A DNA stretch of 64,000 nt. Origin: an uncultured Bacteroidales bacterium (lineage in GTDB: Bacteria; Bacteroidota; Bacteroidia; Bacteroidales; UBA932). A program made the position numbers and the translations under genes. The notes under the pieces are model-generated. The model did not search any database and was not told the origin of the DNA. It saw only the letters and a program-made list of their open reading frames with translations. The stretch is taken from positions 1-64,000 of the forward strand of contig CAKULN010000002.1 of NCBI GenBank assembly GCA_934667175.1. The letters run 5' to 3'. The stretch's first letter is position 1. Every line of letters starts with the position of its first letter. Below, in pieces: positions 30,888-39,837 of the stretch.

Positions 30888-33116
30888 TTACTGCTCCTTT
30901 GCCAGAGGACAGAGGTTGACGGTCTGGTAGAAGGCTTGGGCTTCTTTCACGAGAGAGTCTGCTTGGGCAACTTTAGGCGTCTCGGTGTGATGCCAAGGCT
31001 CTGCCAGAGTCACGTCGAACTGCTGGATGCGGCGGACGGGGGAGAGGACGGTGAGGACATCGTCGCTGTAGTAGCCGAGGTCCTGATAGGTGGCCATGAA
31101 GGCTCTTTGGTTATATTCAGGAGCAAGTATGTTCTGGCCGTAGAACTTCGAGTCGTAGGAGAAGTGCAGCAGGGAGAAGACTGTCGGCATCAGGTCGATC
31201 TGGGAGCAGAGTTTCTCCACTCTTTGAGGGCGGATGAAGCCCGGGGAATATACGATCGCCGGGATGTGGTACTTGTCCACCGGGATGCTGGTCTTGCCGG
31301 CGCTGGAGGCGCAGTGGTCGGCCACGATGACAAATACCGTGTTGCTGAACCATGGCTTGCATGAAGCCTGGGCGAGGAACTGCCCGATGGCGAAGTCGGT
31401 GTACTTCACGGCAGCGGAACGCGACTTCATCTCACCATCGTAGGTGATCTTCCCTTCCGGGAATGTGTACGGGCGGTGGTTGCTGATTGTGAATATGATA
31501 GCGTGGAACGGGGTGCCGCTCTCAGCCTTCTTGTCGAACTCTTTCAGGGCCACTCTGTACGAATCCTCGTCGCAGGTGCCCCAGATGTTGGCGAACGTGA
31601 TGTCCTCTTTCGGGTAGCTGGACTTGTCGATGATCTCGAAGCCGTTGCCGGAGAAGTATGTCCGCATGTTGTCGAAATAGCTGTCTCCTCCGTAGATGAA
31701 CGAGGTGGTGTAGCCGTTGGCTCTCAGCACTGTTCCGGTAGAGAAAAGGCCAGCGTTGTCAGGTCTTTTTATAAGGCTTTCCCCTGCGCTTGGAGGGAGG
31801 CAGAGGGTGAGGGCCTCAAGGCCTCGGACAGAACGGTTGCCGGCAGCGTAGAGGTTGTCGAAGACGAGGCTCTTTTCGATAAGAGTGTCGAGGTTGGGGG
31901 TGATGCCGTCCTCGTTGCCGTAGGCGGAGAGGAAGTCGGCGCTAAGGCTCTCCACGGCGATCACCACGATGTTCTTTTTGATGGCCGGAACGGTGTCACG
32001 GATTATCTGGGTCCCGGTCACTGAGCTTGTCGAAGTGACCGGATGGGATGACTCGGAGGTCACTTCGACAAGCTCAGTGACCGAATGTACAGGCTCAGTG
32101 ACCGGATGTGCAGGCTTAGTGACCGAAAGTGCAGGCTCAGTGGCCGAAGTGGTGACCTGATTGCAGAGCGCAAGCTTGAGCGCCGAGGCCTCATCGGCTG
32201 GAAGCATCTTGTAGAACCTGTCATATTCAAGAGTGCTGCTGCTGTAGGCCTCGAGGAAGTTCCAGCATCCGTTGCACTGAAGCTCTGTCGCGTAGTTGTT
32301 GTCGCTCTGGAGGTTGCGGTAACTGAACCGCAGCCAGAAGAAACTCCCCGTGAACAGGACGGCATAGATGACGAACGTCGCGAGGAACGACACCGCCCCT
32401 CCGTTGCCGGCATCTCTGAAATCACTCTTCCTGAACATCCTCCAGCTGACAAGCACAGCCACCAAAAGCACCCCGAGGAACAGCGGCAGGATAGGGTAGG
32501 ATTCCATGATGTTCCCGATCACCTCGTTCGTGTAGACCAGATAATCGACGGCGATGAAGTTGTACCGCACCCCGAACTCGTTCCAGAAGATGCATTCCGA
32601 GATGACGTTGAAAATCATCAGGAATACGTACAGCCCCATTGTGAACAGAAGACCGGCCTTGCACCATCCTTCCCTGAGACCTGGGAGGAAAAGCCTGATG
32701 CAGAAGCAGCCCAGCAGCAGGAGCGAAAGGATGCGGGCTATGGTGGGAACCACGGAACCATATTCAGTGAATATGTTGGATGGCAGAAGGGAATATACCG
32801 CGAAGGCGAGCAGCGCTGCTCCTATGATGGCACTGAGAGGTTTTTTGTATTTGGCGTCGTTCAGCGTGGCCTGGACCAGCATCGCCGGGGCAAGAGCCAG
32901 CACCGAGAATGCGATGTCGTTGATGAAGCCCAGCAGGAATATCTTCACCCACTCGACCGCGGTGAATCCGATCACTGTCGGAGGGACGAAGAGCAGAAGA
33001 ATCCTGGTGAGGAAGCCAAGCACGGCCGAAAATATTATGAATTTGGGAGCAAAGTACCTGAACCAGTCATGAACTTTCCTCGTTTTGTCATAGTTTCTTA
33101 AGCAATTTCTGTTCAT
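30888..33116 (-). CDS. LtaS/OpgB-like phosphoglycerol transferase (sulfatase superfamily)
   Basis: A 742-residue inner-membrane protein. About five transmembrane helices (1-290) precede an extracytoplasmic alkaline-phosphatase-superfamily domain beginning NIVVIAVESLSADFL (about 378). The predicted nucleophile region is AGNRSVRGLEAL and metal ligands lie in IVADHCAS. Relatives transfer glycerophosphate to lipoteichoic acid or periplasmic glucans. In a Gram-negative host a phosphoglycerol or phosphoethanolamine transfer to an envelope glycan is more likely. The linker at about 320-367 is encoded by an inserted repeat (32015-32156), giving a Val/Thr/Glu/Pro-rich segment. Confidence 0.82.
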   Translation of the reverse strand: MNRNCLRNYDKTRKVHDWFRYFAPKFIIFSAVLGFLTRILLLFVPPTVIGFTAVEWVKIFLLGFINDIAFSVLALAPAMLVQATLNDAKYKKPLSAIIGAALLAFAVYSLLPSNIFTEYGSVVPTIARILSLLLLGCFCIRLFLPGLREGWCKAGLLFTMGLYVFLMIFNVISECIFWNEFGVRYNFIAVDYLVYTNEVIGNIMESYPILPLFLGVLLVAVLVSWRMFRKSDFRDAGNGGAVSFLATFVIYAVLFTGSFFWLRFSYRNLQSDNNYATELQCNGCWNFLEAYSSSTLEYDRFYKMLPADEASALKLALCNQVTTSATEPALSVTKPAHPVTEPVHSVTELVEVTSESSHPVTSTSSVTGTQIIRDTVPAIKKNIVVIAVESLSADFLSAYGNEDGITPNLDTLIEKSLVFDNLYAAGNRSVRGLEALTLCLPPSAGESLIKRPDNAGLFSTGTVLRANGYTTSFIYGGDSYFDNMRTYFSGNGFEIIDKSSYPKEDITFANIWGTCDEDSYRVALKEFDKKAESGTPFHAIIFTISNHRPYTFPEGKITYDGEMKSRSAAVKYTDFAIGQFLAQASCKPWFSNTVFVIVADHCASSAGKTSIPVDKYHIPAIVYSPGFIRPQRVEKLCSQIDLMPTVFSLLHFSYDSKFYGQNILAPEYNQRAFMATYQDLGYYSDDVLTVLSPVRRIQQFDVTLAEPWHHTETPKVAQADSLVKEAQAFYQTVNLCPLAKEQ
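32015..32156. repeat. GGTCACTGAGCTTG repeat array inside the LtaS-like gene
   Basis: CGGTCACTGAGCTTGTCGAA... (from 32015) and its inverted copy (32058-32083) are followed by degenerate 18-bp steps of CAGGCTCAGTGACCG. The family is the one seen at 4793-4865 and 21851-22041. Read on the minus strand it stays open and encodes about 48 residues in the linker between membrane and catalytic domains. Confidence 0.85.
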
Positions 33117-33174
33117 GGGACGAAATGATTGATGATAATATAGTGCGAAGTTAAGAAATTCCGATGATTATTGC

Positions 33175-33182
33175 TAACTTTG
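33175..33182 (+). promoter_or_regulatory. -7 promoter element of the GH2 gene
   Basis: TAACTTTG matches the Bacteroidota -7 consensus TAnnTTTG; no good -33 box is seen. Transcription would start near 33188, which argues that translation begins at the ATG at 33211 rather than at 33190. Confidence 0.5.
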
Positions 33183-33210
33183 TCTAATTATGCGTAAATC
33201 ATTCATCTTG

Positions 33211-35325
33211 ATGAAAAGACATTTTCTTTGCGCCGTGCTTGCGGCGATCCTTTTTTCAGTCCTCCCGATGGAGGGGCAAATCCGTGGATTCCGTCAGGAA
33301 CAGTTGAAAGAGTGGGAGTTCAGCAAGGATGGCTCATCCTGGCAGACGGTTGAGGTTCCGCATTCCTACAACGCGGAGGACGGACATTCCCCTTACTACT
33401 ACAGAGGCAAGGCCACCTATCGCTGCGATCTGCGTATGACGGACGTGAAGAAAACATACTATCTCTTTTTCGAGGGTGCCGCACAGGCTGCCGTCATCAA
33501 GGTCAACGGGGAGCAGGTTGCCTCTCATAAGGGAGGGTACACCCCTTTCTCTGTAGACATCACGGAGGCTATTGACAGAGGAATCAACAGGGTTGAGGTG
33601 ATTTGCGACAACTCCGAGGATCTCGAAATGGCTCCTGTCACCTCGGACTTCAACAAGAACGGAGGACTTCACAATCCGGTCTGGCTTCTGGTCATGGACG
33701 ATGTCTATTTTTCGCCGGAAGACTACGGAATGTACAGGCTCCGCTGCGAGACTCCTGTCGTGACAAAGAAAAAGGTGGTCACCAATGTCAAGACCAAAAT
33801 CGTCAATTCCAGCAACAGGGACGCTAACATCCTTGTGCGTGTCCAACTGCTGGAGGCCAACGGCGCGCTTGGCTATCAGGCTGACCGTGAGGTCCCTGTG
33901 GGAGCGTTTTCGGAATATGACTTCGATCACGAGTTCATCCTTTCCGGGATGCATCTTTGGGACGGGATGAGGGACCCGTACCTCTACACGATCCGTGTCG
34001 AGCTTTTCAAGGGCAAGAGAATGATGGACATTGCCGAGACCAAAATCGGCTACCGTTCGATCGAGATGGACCCGGAAAGAGGCTTCATCCTCAACGGCCG
34101 TCCTTACCGTCTCCGTGGTGTGGCGATGCATCAGGACACCGATGGAAAGGCTTCTGCATTGACTCAGGCCGACTACCGCCGGGACTACCGCATTGTCAAG
34201 GAGTTGGGCGCCAATTTCCTGCGTTTGGCACACTATCCTCACAATGACTTTGCCTTCCAGCTCTGCGACTCGCTGGGCATCATCGTGCAGACGGAGGTGC
34301 CTTGGGTGAATGTCTGCGGAACGAATGCCACTCAAGGCTATTTCAACAACATCCACCATCAGATGAAGGAGATGGTGAACAACCTCTATAATCACCCTTC
34401 CATCGCTTTCTGGGGCATGTGGAACGAACTTGACACTTGGGGGAACAACAGTGACCTCCAGGGACCGCTTGACGCGGAGCGGGTTGTAAGGGAGACGGAA
34501 AGGCTCTACGATTTCACGAAGAAACTGGATCCGGACCGCTTCGTGGGCTTCACTGACTGCTCAAGGCTGGCCCGCGATGGCTATCAGAACCTCAAGGCTG
34601 ACTTCTGCTCGCAGAACATCTACTACGGCTGGTATTGGGCTCCCAACGAGTTCGTCGGCTTCTCCGATGCGGTGAAAAAGGTGCGCGGGATGAGACCTGA
34701 CACCCCGGTCAATGTCTCTGAATATGGCGCCGGCATCAACCCTTACTGCCAAGTGTGGAACCGGTCGGAAGCGATCCGCGACAAGGACGAGGACAGCAAG
34801 CATTACGAGGAATATGGCAACCGTTTCCACGAATCCTACGTCCGTCAGATCAAGGCGATGCCGTGGCTGAACTTCACATCCGTCTGGGTGTTGTTTGATT
34901 TCCCTGTGGCTGCCCGTCAGGAAGGTTACATGGATTCCGAGGACGGAGTGAGATTCGTAAAAAACAATGATCGTAAATACATGAACGACAAAGGTCTCGT
35001 GACCCGTGACCGCCAGACGAAAAAGGATGTGTTCTACCTGTACAAGTCTCTTTGGAACAAGGATGAGACCACCGTCCACATCACCTCAAGCCGCCTGAAA
35101 TACTTCCCTGCCGGCGAGGAGCTCCGCATCAAGGTCTACAGCAACGCCAAGTACCTGACCCTCTACCAGAACGGCCGCATGGTCTCCCGTCTGACATCAT
35201 CCGAGGAGTCCAGCGGAGTGGTCTGGACATTCCCTGCCGTCCGTCTCAAAACCGCCGAGGACACCTTCCGCGTCGTCTCCAACAACGGCGTCACCGACGA
35301 GATAACCCTCAAGAAGGCAAAGTAA
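33211..35325 (+). CDS. Glycoside hydrolase family 2 (beta-galactosidase-like), exported
   Basis: A 704-residue enzyme with signal peptide MKRHFLCAVLAAILFSVLP; an upstream ATG at 33190 is possible but falls at the predicted transcription start. Domains are a GH2 sugar-binding jelly roll (about 25-170), an immunoglobulin-like domain (about 180-290) and a TIM barrel (about 295-590). The acid/base E406 is in FWGMWNE and the nucleophile E504 in VSEYGAG. A C-terminal beta domain follows. It is a periplasmic exo-hydrolase for beta-linked galactose or a related sugar; the exact specificity is not visible. It is monocistronic and ends in two successive hairpins. Confidence 0.88.
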   Translation: MKRHFLCAVLAAILFSVLPMEGQIRGFRQEQLKEWEFSKDGSSWQTVEVPHSYNAEDGHSPYYYRGKATYRCDLRMTDVKKTYYLFFEGAAQAAVIKVNGEQVASHKGGYTPFSVDITEAIDRGINRVEVICDNSEDLEMAPVTSDFNKNGGLHNPVWLLVMDDVYFSPEDYGMYRLRCETPVVTKKKVVTNVKTKIVNSSNRDANILVRVQLLEANGALGYQADREVPVGAFSEYDFDHEFILSGMHLWDGMRDPYLYTIRVELFKGKRMMDIAETKIGYRSIEMDPERGFILNGRPYRLRGVAMHQDTDGKASALTQADYRRDYRIVKELGANFLRLAHYPHNDFAFQLCDSLGIIVQTEVPWVNVCGTNATQGYFNNIHHQMKEMVNNLYNHPSIAFWGMWNELDTWGNNSDLQGPLDAERVVRETERLYDFTKKLDPDRFVGFTDCSRLARDGYQNLKADFCSQNIYYGWYWAPNEFVGFSDAVKKVRGMRPDTPVNVSEYGAGINPYCQVWNRSEAIRDKDEDSKHYEEYGNRFHESYVRQIKAMPWLNFTSVWVLFDFPVAARQEGYMDSEDGVRFVKNNDRKYMNDKGLVTRDRQTKKDVFYLYKSLWNKDETTVHITSSRLKYFPAGEELRIKVYSNAKYLTLYQNGRMVSRLTSSEESSGVVWTFPAVRLKTAEDTFRVVSNNGVTDEITLKKAK

Positions 35326-35339
35326 CCATTCAACTTTGC
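35317..35339. terminator. Hairpin formed by the 3' end of the GH2 gene
   Basis: GCAAAGT (35317-35323, last codons plus first stop base) pairs with ACTTTGC (35333-35339), leaving the rest of the TAA stop codon in the loop. It precedes a longer terminator hairpin and is another example of a gene end copied in inverse orientation. Confidence 0.35.
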
Positions 35340-35348
35340 GATAATTGC

Positions 35349-35393
35349 ATCCGGTTTCAGTATGAATGCAACTCATTCTGAAGCCGGATTTTT
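35349..35393. terminator. Terminator between convergent genes
   Basis: ATCCGGTTTCAGTATG pairs with CATTCTGAAGCCGGAT (one mismatch, one wobble) and T5 follows. It lies between the GH2 gene and the convergent DUF4143 ATPase gene. Confidence 0.7.
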
Positions 35394-35407
35394 AGGGCAA
35401 AGATGTT

Positions 35408-36607
35408 CTATCCGATGAAGCCGAAAAGCCAGAGGGGAATTCTGTTGCCGTTGCCAGTCTCTATTGAGTCTATTGCAAGATAGCTGTTTTCTTCATCCTT
35501 GATCTGCTCAAATGATTTTTTCCTGCCGCCTACCTCAAACAGGTATTTCCCGTCTATTTTGAAATCGCCTTTTGAAGGTAATGCCACTTCGTGTGCCACA
35601 GATAACTGATTCATGAAAAAAGTTTCCCTTGTTGTCCCGATCTGCACATTGCCGGACAGGGCATACATTATGTTAGTGTTGTCCAGATAGAGTTTGTCGG
35701 GGGCCGACAGATGTTTTATCGCCTTGACCGGTGTCTTGAGCATAGAGATCAATCTGGCATCTTCAAGGATATTCAATAACTTCAACCCTTGCTCTCGGTT
35801 CGTTCCTAGTTCTTGATATAACTCGTTCATTTTGGGGATGAACGGCACTTGTACTGACAAAATCATCAGTAACTTCTTCAGTTTCTGGAGCGTTTCATAC
35901 TCAACCTCCTCCACGGCAGGAATGTCCACATCAATAGTCTGGGTTACAACCTCCTGCACTCTTGAGAGATAACCATCGCCCTCTTCTTTATAGAAGGGAT
36001 AGTAACCGCTGGTCAGGTAACGCTCAAAGTATGGTAGTACTTTGATTTTTGAGCATATATCAGCGCTGATGCTTACATGTTTCGTCAATATGTCCGACAA
36101 TTCCAGAGTACCATAATCCAACGCGCCTTCAAAAGCCAAGTACTCCCTGAATGACAATCCCGTCATCTCATATGAGCGTAACCTTCTTGACAGGTCTCCA
36201 TCTCCTGACTTTAAATTCAGAATTGACGATCCAGTATAGACTATATGCAGGTCAGGGTAATCATCATAGATGTTTTTTATGCAATCCTGCCAACCTTTAT
36301 ATTTGTGCACTTCATCCAGAAAGATGTGTGTGCCTCCATGAGTGTAGTGGTATTCAACGAGATCAATGATGCTGTTCGAGCTGAACCATATATTATCCAT
36401 GGAGACATACAACACTTTGCTTCTGTCGGCAAATGTCTCCTTTATGTGCTGCAAAATGAGCGTGCTCTTGCCAACACCCTTAGGCCCACGGATCCCGATC
36501 AACCTGTTGTCCCAGTTAATTTTATGATATAGAGGACGTTTGTAGTCTAAGGAGATATTGCTGATTTTTCTATTTGAAATCAAGTAAAGATAATCTATGC
36601 CCACCAT
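35408..36607 (-). CDS. AAA ATPase with DUF4143 domain
   Basis: A 399-residue cytoplasmic ATPase: Walker A GIRGPKGVGKSTL (about 38-50), Walker B GGTHIFLDEVHKYKG (about 90-105) and a sensor region IVYTGSSILNL. A C-terminal DUF4143 domain has the degenerate nuclease-like core GKYLFEVGGRKKSFEQI. Such AAA_14/DUF4143 proteins are common, often horizontally spread, and of unproven function. A -7 box TATCTTTG lies upstream on the same strand (36637-36630). It has no same-strand partner. Confidence 0.82.
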   Translation of the reverse strand: MVGIDYLYLISNRKISNISLDYKRPLYHKINWDNRLIGIRGPKGVGKSTLILQHIKETFADRSKVLYVSMDNIWFSSNSIIDLVEYHYTHGGTHIFLDEVHKYKGWQDCIKNIYDDYPDLHIVYTGSSILNLKSGDGDLSRRLRSYEMTGLSFREYLAFEGALDYGTLELSDILTKHVSISADICSKIKVLPYFERYLTSGYYPFYKEEGDGYLSRVQEVVTQTIDVDIPAVEEVEYETLQKLKKLLMILSVQVPFIPKMNELYQELGTNREQGLKLLNILEDARLISMLKTPVKAIKHLSAPDKLYLDNTNIMYALSGNVQIGTTRETFFMNQLSVAHEVALPSKGDFKIDGKYLFEVGGRKKSFEQIKDEENSYLAIDSIETGNGNRIPLWLFGFIG

Positions 36608-36629
36608 AACAATCCTGGATAATTTTTTT

Positions 36630-36637
36630 CAAAGATA
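36630..36637 (-). promoter_or_regulatory. -7 promoter element of the DUF4143 ATPase gene
   Basis: TATCTTTG on the minus strand, about 23 bp before the start codon at 36607. No convincing -33 element was found at the right distance, so this is a partial match to the Bacteroidota consensus. Confidence 0.35.
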
Positions 36638-36674
36638 ATAAAAATCTTCGAAGATTGTTTTTTATTATTGTGGT

Positions 36675-37883
36675 TTACCGGATGTTGCGGCGGACGGGTA
36701 GGAGGGCGATGAGGTAGCCGATGAGGGCTACGCCGGCGATGGTGGCGAGGACGTCCTGCCACTGGAGGATGACGGGGTAGGCGTTCACGAGGAAGCTGCC
36801 GGGCATCTTGATGAAACCGAAATGCTGCTGGGCGAAGGAGAATCCTATGCCGATGACAAGTCCGGCGGTGAGGCCGAGAAGCGAGATCAGCCAGCCTTCC
36901 AAGGTGAATGTGCGTCGGAGCATCTTGTCTGTGGCTCCGAGGCTGCGGAAGGTCTCGATGTCTTCTTTCTTTTCGATGATGAGCATCGTGATGCTGCCGA
37001 AGATGTTCAGGGCGATGATGATGATGACGAATATGAGGATGAGGTAGATTGCCGCTTTCTCGTAGCGCATCATCTTGTAGAGCGAAGGGTTCTGGCGGAA
37101 TCGGTCCAAAACCTTGAAGTCGGGTCCTAATTCTTTTTGAATATGCTTGATCGCGGTCCTGACATCTTTCGCCGCCGAGCCTTCCGCCAGTCTGATCTCA
37201 ACTCCCGAGACCTCCTCCTCGTAGCCGAGCAGGCGTCTCATCTCCTCTATCGGCACGATCATCAGGTCGTCATCAATCTGCTGGTTGACCGAGAATATTC
37301 CCGCCGGGCGCATCCGCACGGACTCGATGGAGGCCGCAGGGTTGGCGAGCGAAAAGTTTCTGTCTCTTATGGGGAAATATAATTCGGCGGAGGCGAGGAA
37401 CGCCGGATTCATACCCATCTTGTAGGCCAGGCCTGCTCCGACCACCATCTGCGGGAGTTGGCCCTTGTGGAGAGCGAACATTCCGTTGGTGATGTGTTCG
37501 GCTAAAGTGGAGTTTGCCTCGAAAGTGCTGTCAACACCTTTGGCTTTGGCTATTCCTTGATGCCCGTCGTAGTCCACGAACACATTCTCCTGAAGTATGA
37601 GATTATATTCACTGACCAAAGGATCCGCCTTGATCCTGTCGAACGCCTCGCCTTCGGGGGTGAATACCTTCCCTTTGACCGGTGTGATGAGGATGTCCGG
37701 CTCGACGTTGCTGAGGGTGGATTTCACCAGCTCGTCGAATCCGTTGTAGATCGAGAGGATGATGATCAGGGCGGCTGTCCCTATAGCCATGCCGACGGCA
37801 CTGATCGCGGAGATGATGTTGATCACATTGTGTGACTTCTTCGCGAACAAGTACCGTCGTGCTATGAAAAGGGGCAGGTGCAT
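36675..37883 (-). CDS. LolC/LolE-like ABC transporter permease (FtsX family)
   Basis: A 402-residue membrane protein with the MacB/FtsX layout: an N-terminal helix (NIISAISAVGMAIGTAALIIILSIYNGF, about 20-45), a periplasmic domain (about 50-260) and three C-terminal helices starting near IYLILIFVIIIIALNIFG. The opening LFIARRYLFAKKSHN is typical of lipoprotein-releasing LolC/E proteins. It likely works with a separate LolD ATPase to release lipoproteins from the inner membrane; no ATPase gene lies nearby. It is 12 bp downstream of glnS and probably co-transcribed. Confidence 0.82.
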   Translation of the reverse strand: MHLPLFIARRYLFAKKSHNVINIISAISAVGMAIGTAALIIILSIYNGFDELVKSTLSNVEPDILITPVKGKVFTPEGEAFDRIKADPLVSEYNLILQENVFVDYDGHQGIAKAKGVDSTFEANSTLAEHITNGMFALHKGQLPQMVVGAGLAYKMGMNPAFLASAELYFPIRDRNFSLANPAASIESVRMRPAGIFSVNQQIDDDLMIVPIEEMRRLLGYEEEVSGVEIRLAEGSAAKDVRTAIKHIQKELGPDFKVLDRFRQNPSLYKMMRYEKAAIYLILIFVIIIIALNIFGSITMLIIEKKEDIETFRSLGATDKMLRRTFTLEGWLISLLGLTAGLVIGIGFSFAQQHFGFIKMPGSFLVNAYPVILQWQDVLATIAGVALIGYLIALLPVRRNIR

Positions 37884-37895
37884 AACCTTCCTCTG

Positions 37896-39572
37896 CTATT
37901 CGGGCTTGTAGGAATCCTTCAAGGCAGTAGTCTTATTGAATATGACCTTGTCGGCTGTGCTGTCCGGATCCTTGTAATAGTAGCCGGTGCGCTCGAACTG
38001 CACGGCGATGCCGGATTTGTCATCCAGAAGAGCCGGCTCGGCGTAGCCTGCCGCGATTGTCAGGGATTCGGGGTTGAGGAAATCCTTGTAGTCCTTATCC
38101 TCCGGGATGTTGTTCATGTCCTCCTTGACGAAGAGACGGTCGTAGTTGCGGATCTCGATCTCTTTGGCATATTCAGTTGAAACCCAGTGGATGGTGCCTT
38201 TGACAGATCTCCACTCGCCGCCTCCAGGCTTTGTGGTCGGGTCGTAGGAGCATTTCAGCTCGACAACATTGCCGTAAGCGTCCTTGATGACCTCCTCGCA
38301 CTTGATGATGTAGGTGTACTTGAGGCGCACCTCTCCGTCCGGCTTGAGGCGGAAGAACTTCTTCGGGGCGTCCTCCATGAAGTCGTCACGCTCGATGTAG
38401 AACTCTCCGGTGAACGGAACCTTGCGGGTCGCTCCCTCCGGCTCGGCCGGGTTGAGAGGGCAGTCAAACCACTCGACCTTGCCAGGCTCCCAATTTGTAA
38501 GTGTAACCTTCAACGGCTTCTGTACGACCATGTACCTGTTGGCCCTCGCGTTGAGGTCCTGACGCACGCACCATTCCAGAAGCTGGATGTCCATCATCTG
38601 GTCGCGCTTGGAGACTCCGATCTTCTCGCAGAACATCTTGAGGGCCTCGGCCGTGTAGCCGCGGCGCCTTACTCCGCAGAGCGTTGGCATACGTGGATCG
38701 CCCCAACCTGAGACAAGACCTTTCTGCACGAGCTCAAGGAGCTTTCTCTTGCTCATAAGCGTGTAGGTCAGGTTCAGTCTGGCGAACTCGTACTGATGGC
38801 TCGGCCAGATCTCAAGAGTCTTGATGAACCAGTCGTAGAGCGGTCTGTGGACATCGAACTCAAGGGTACAGATCGAATGGGTGATGTGCTCTATGGAGTC
38901 GCACTGTCCGTGGGTGAAGTCGTACATCGGGTAGATGCACCATTTGTCACCCGTGCGGTGATGCGATGCGTGCTTGATTCTGTAAAGAATAGGGTCGCGG
39001 AACATCATGTTCGGAGAGGCCATGTCGATCTTCGCGCGGAGAACCTTCTCTCCGTCAGCGTATTTGCCGGCCTTCATGTCCCTGAACAGCCGGAGGTTCT
39101 CCTCCACGGAGCGGTTTCTGTAAGGGCTTTCGGTGCCAGGCTTGTCCACGGTGCCGCGTCCCTTGCTGATCTCCTCCTGTGTCTGGTCATCGACATAGGC
39201 CTGCCCGCGCTCGATCATCTGCTCGGCCCAGGCGTAGAGCTGGTCGAAATAGTCGGAAGCGTAAAGTTCCTTGTCCCAGTGGAATCCGAGCCACTGGATA
39301 TCTTCCTTGATCGAGTCAACATATTCAGTGTCCTCCTTGGTCGGGTTGGTGTCATCGAAGCGCAGGTTGGTCTTGCCGCCGTATTTCTGCGCGAGACCGA
39401 AGTTGATGCAGATGCTCTTCGCGTGTCCGAGATGGAGGTACCCGTTAGGCTCCGGAGGGAAACGTGTCATCACGCTCTTCACTCTTCCGGATTTAAGGTC
39501 ATCCTCAATTATCTCTTCAAGAAAGTTGAGTCTTTTCGGCTCCTCGGCCGTAGGATTTTTCGCTTCTTCCAT
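37896..39572 (-). CDS. glnS: Glutaminyl-tRNA synthetase
   Basis: A 558-residue class I synthetase. The HIGH-type motif is in FPPEPNGYLHLGHAKS (about 41-55), the KMSKS-type motif in LMSKRKL, and a beta-barrel anticodon-binding region occupies the last 220 residues. The RFDDTNP motif and length match bacterial GlnRS rather than GluRS. It charges tRNA-Gln with glutamine in the cytoplasm. The ATG at 39572 is the first in frame. A permease gene follows on the same strand. Confidence 0.95.
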   Translation of the reverse strand: MEEAKNPTAEEPKRLNFLEEIIEDDLKSGRVKSVMTRFPPEPNGYLHLGHAKSICINFGLAQKYGGKTNLRFDDTNPTKEDTEYVDSIKEDIQWLGFHWDKELYASDYFDQLYAWAEQMIERGQAYVDDQTQEEISKGRGTVDKPGTESPYRNRSVEENLRLFRDMKAGKYADGEKVLRAKIDMASPNMMFRDPILYRIKHASHHRTGDKWCIYPMYDFTHGQCDSIEHITHSICTLEFDVHRPLYDWFIKTLEIWPSHQYEFARLNLTYTLMSKRKLLELVQKGLVSGWGDPRMPTLCGVRRRGYTAEALKMFCEKIGVSKRDQMMDIQLLEWCVRQDLNARANRYMVVQKPLKVTLTNWEPGKVEWFDCPLNPAEPEGATRKVPFTGEFYIERDDFMEDAPKKFFRLKPDGEVRLKYTYIIKCEEVIKDAYGNVVELKCSYDPTTKPGGGEWRSVKGTIHWVSTEYAKEIEIRNYDRLFVKEDMNNIPEDKDYKDFLNPESLTIAAGYAEPALLDDKSGIAVQFERTGYYYKDPDSTADKVIFNKTTALKDSYKPE

Positions 39573-39680
39573 TGTTCTGTCAAAATTAACTCACAAAAAT
39601 ACGAAAATATTCCGCTGTTTGTCTCTTTTCAGCGGTGAAATCGTTGTACGGCTGATTTTTGAGGGTAGCATTATAATCAG

Positions 39681-39758
39681 TAAGAAGCTGTTTTGATTTG
39701 TTTGTTTGAAGTTTTTCACTATCAAAGAACATTTCAAACAAATCAAAACAGCTTCTAA
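39681..39758. repeat. Short palindromic MITE-like element
   Basis: TAAGAAGCTGTTTTGATTTG (from 39681) is inverted as CAAATCAAAACAGCTTCTAA (ending 39758), arms of about 30 bp around GTTTTTCACTATCAAAGAAC. In reverse orientation it matches the ends of the element at 11388-11554 nearly base for base. It lacks the central block of about 75-85 bp. It lies in the divergent gap between glnS and the GntR-type gene. Confidence 0.78.
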
Positions 39759-39837
39759 GTCAAAATATTTTTTTAAATTTGTCATCTGACCAGATGTTGC
39801 TGCTGCCCGGCTGGTCTTAGACTTTGATTTTTTTGAC

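Noticed and set aside
32085..33101. Long plus-strand open frame of 338 codons
   Set aside because: It mirrors the LtaS-like gene on the other strand and has a low-complexity, charged translation with no domain.
30888..33116. True lipoteichoic acid synthase
   Set aside because: The host is Gram-negative by all other evidence; only the superfamily call is justified.
33334..34395. Long minus-strand open frame of 353 codons
   Set aside because: Shadow of the GH2 gene, whose catalytic motifs are intact.
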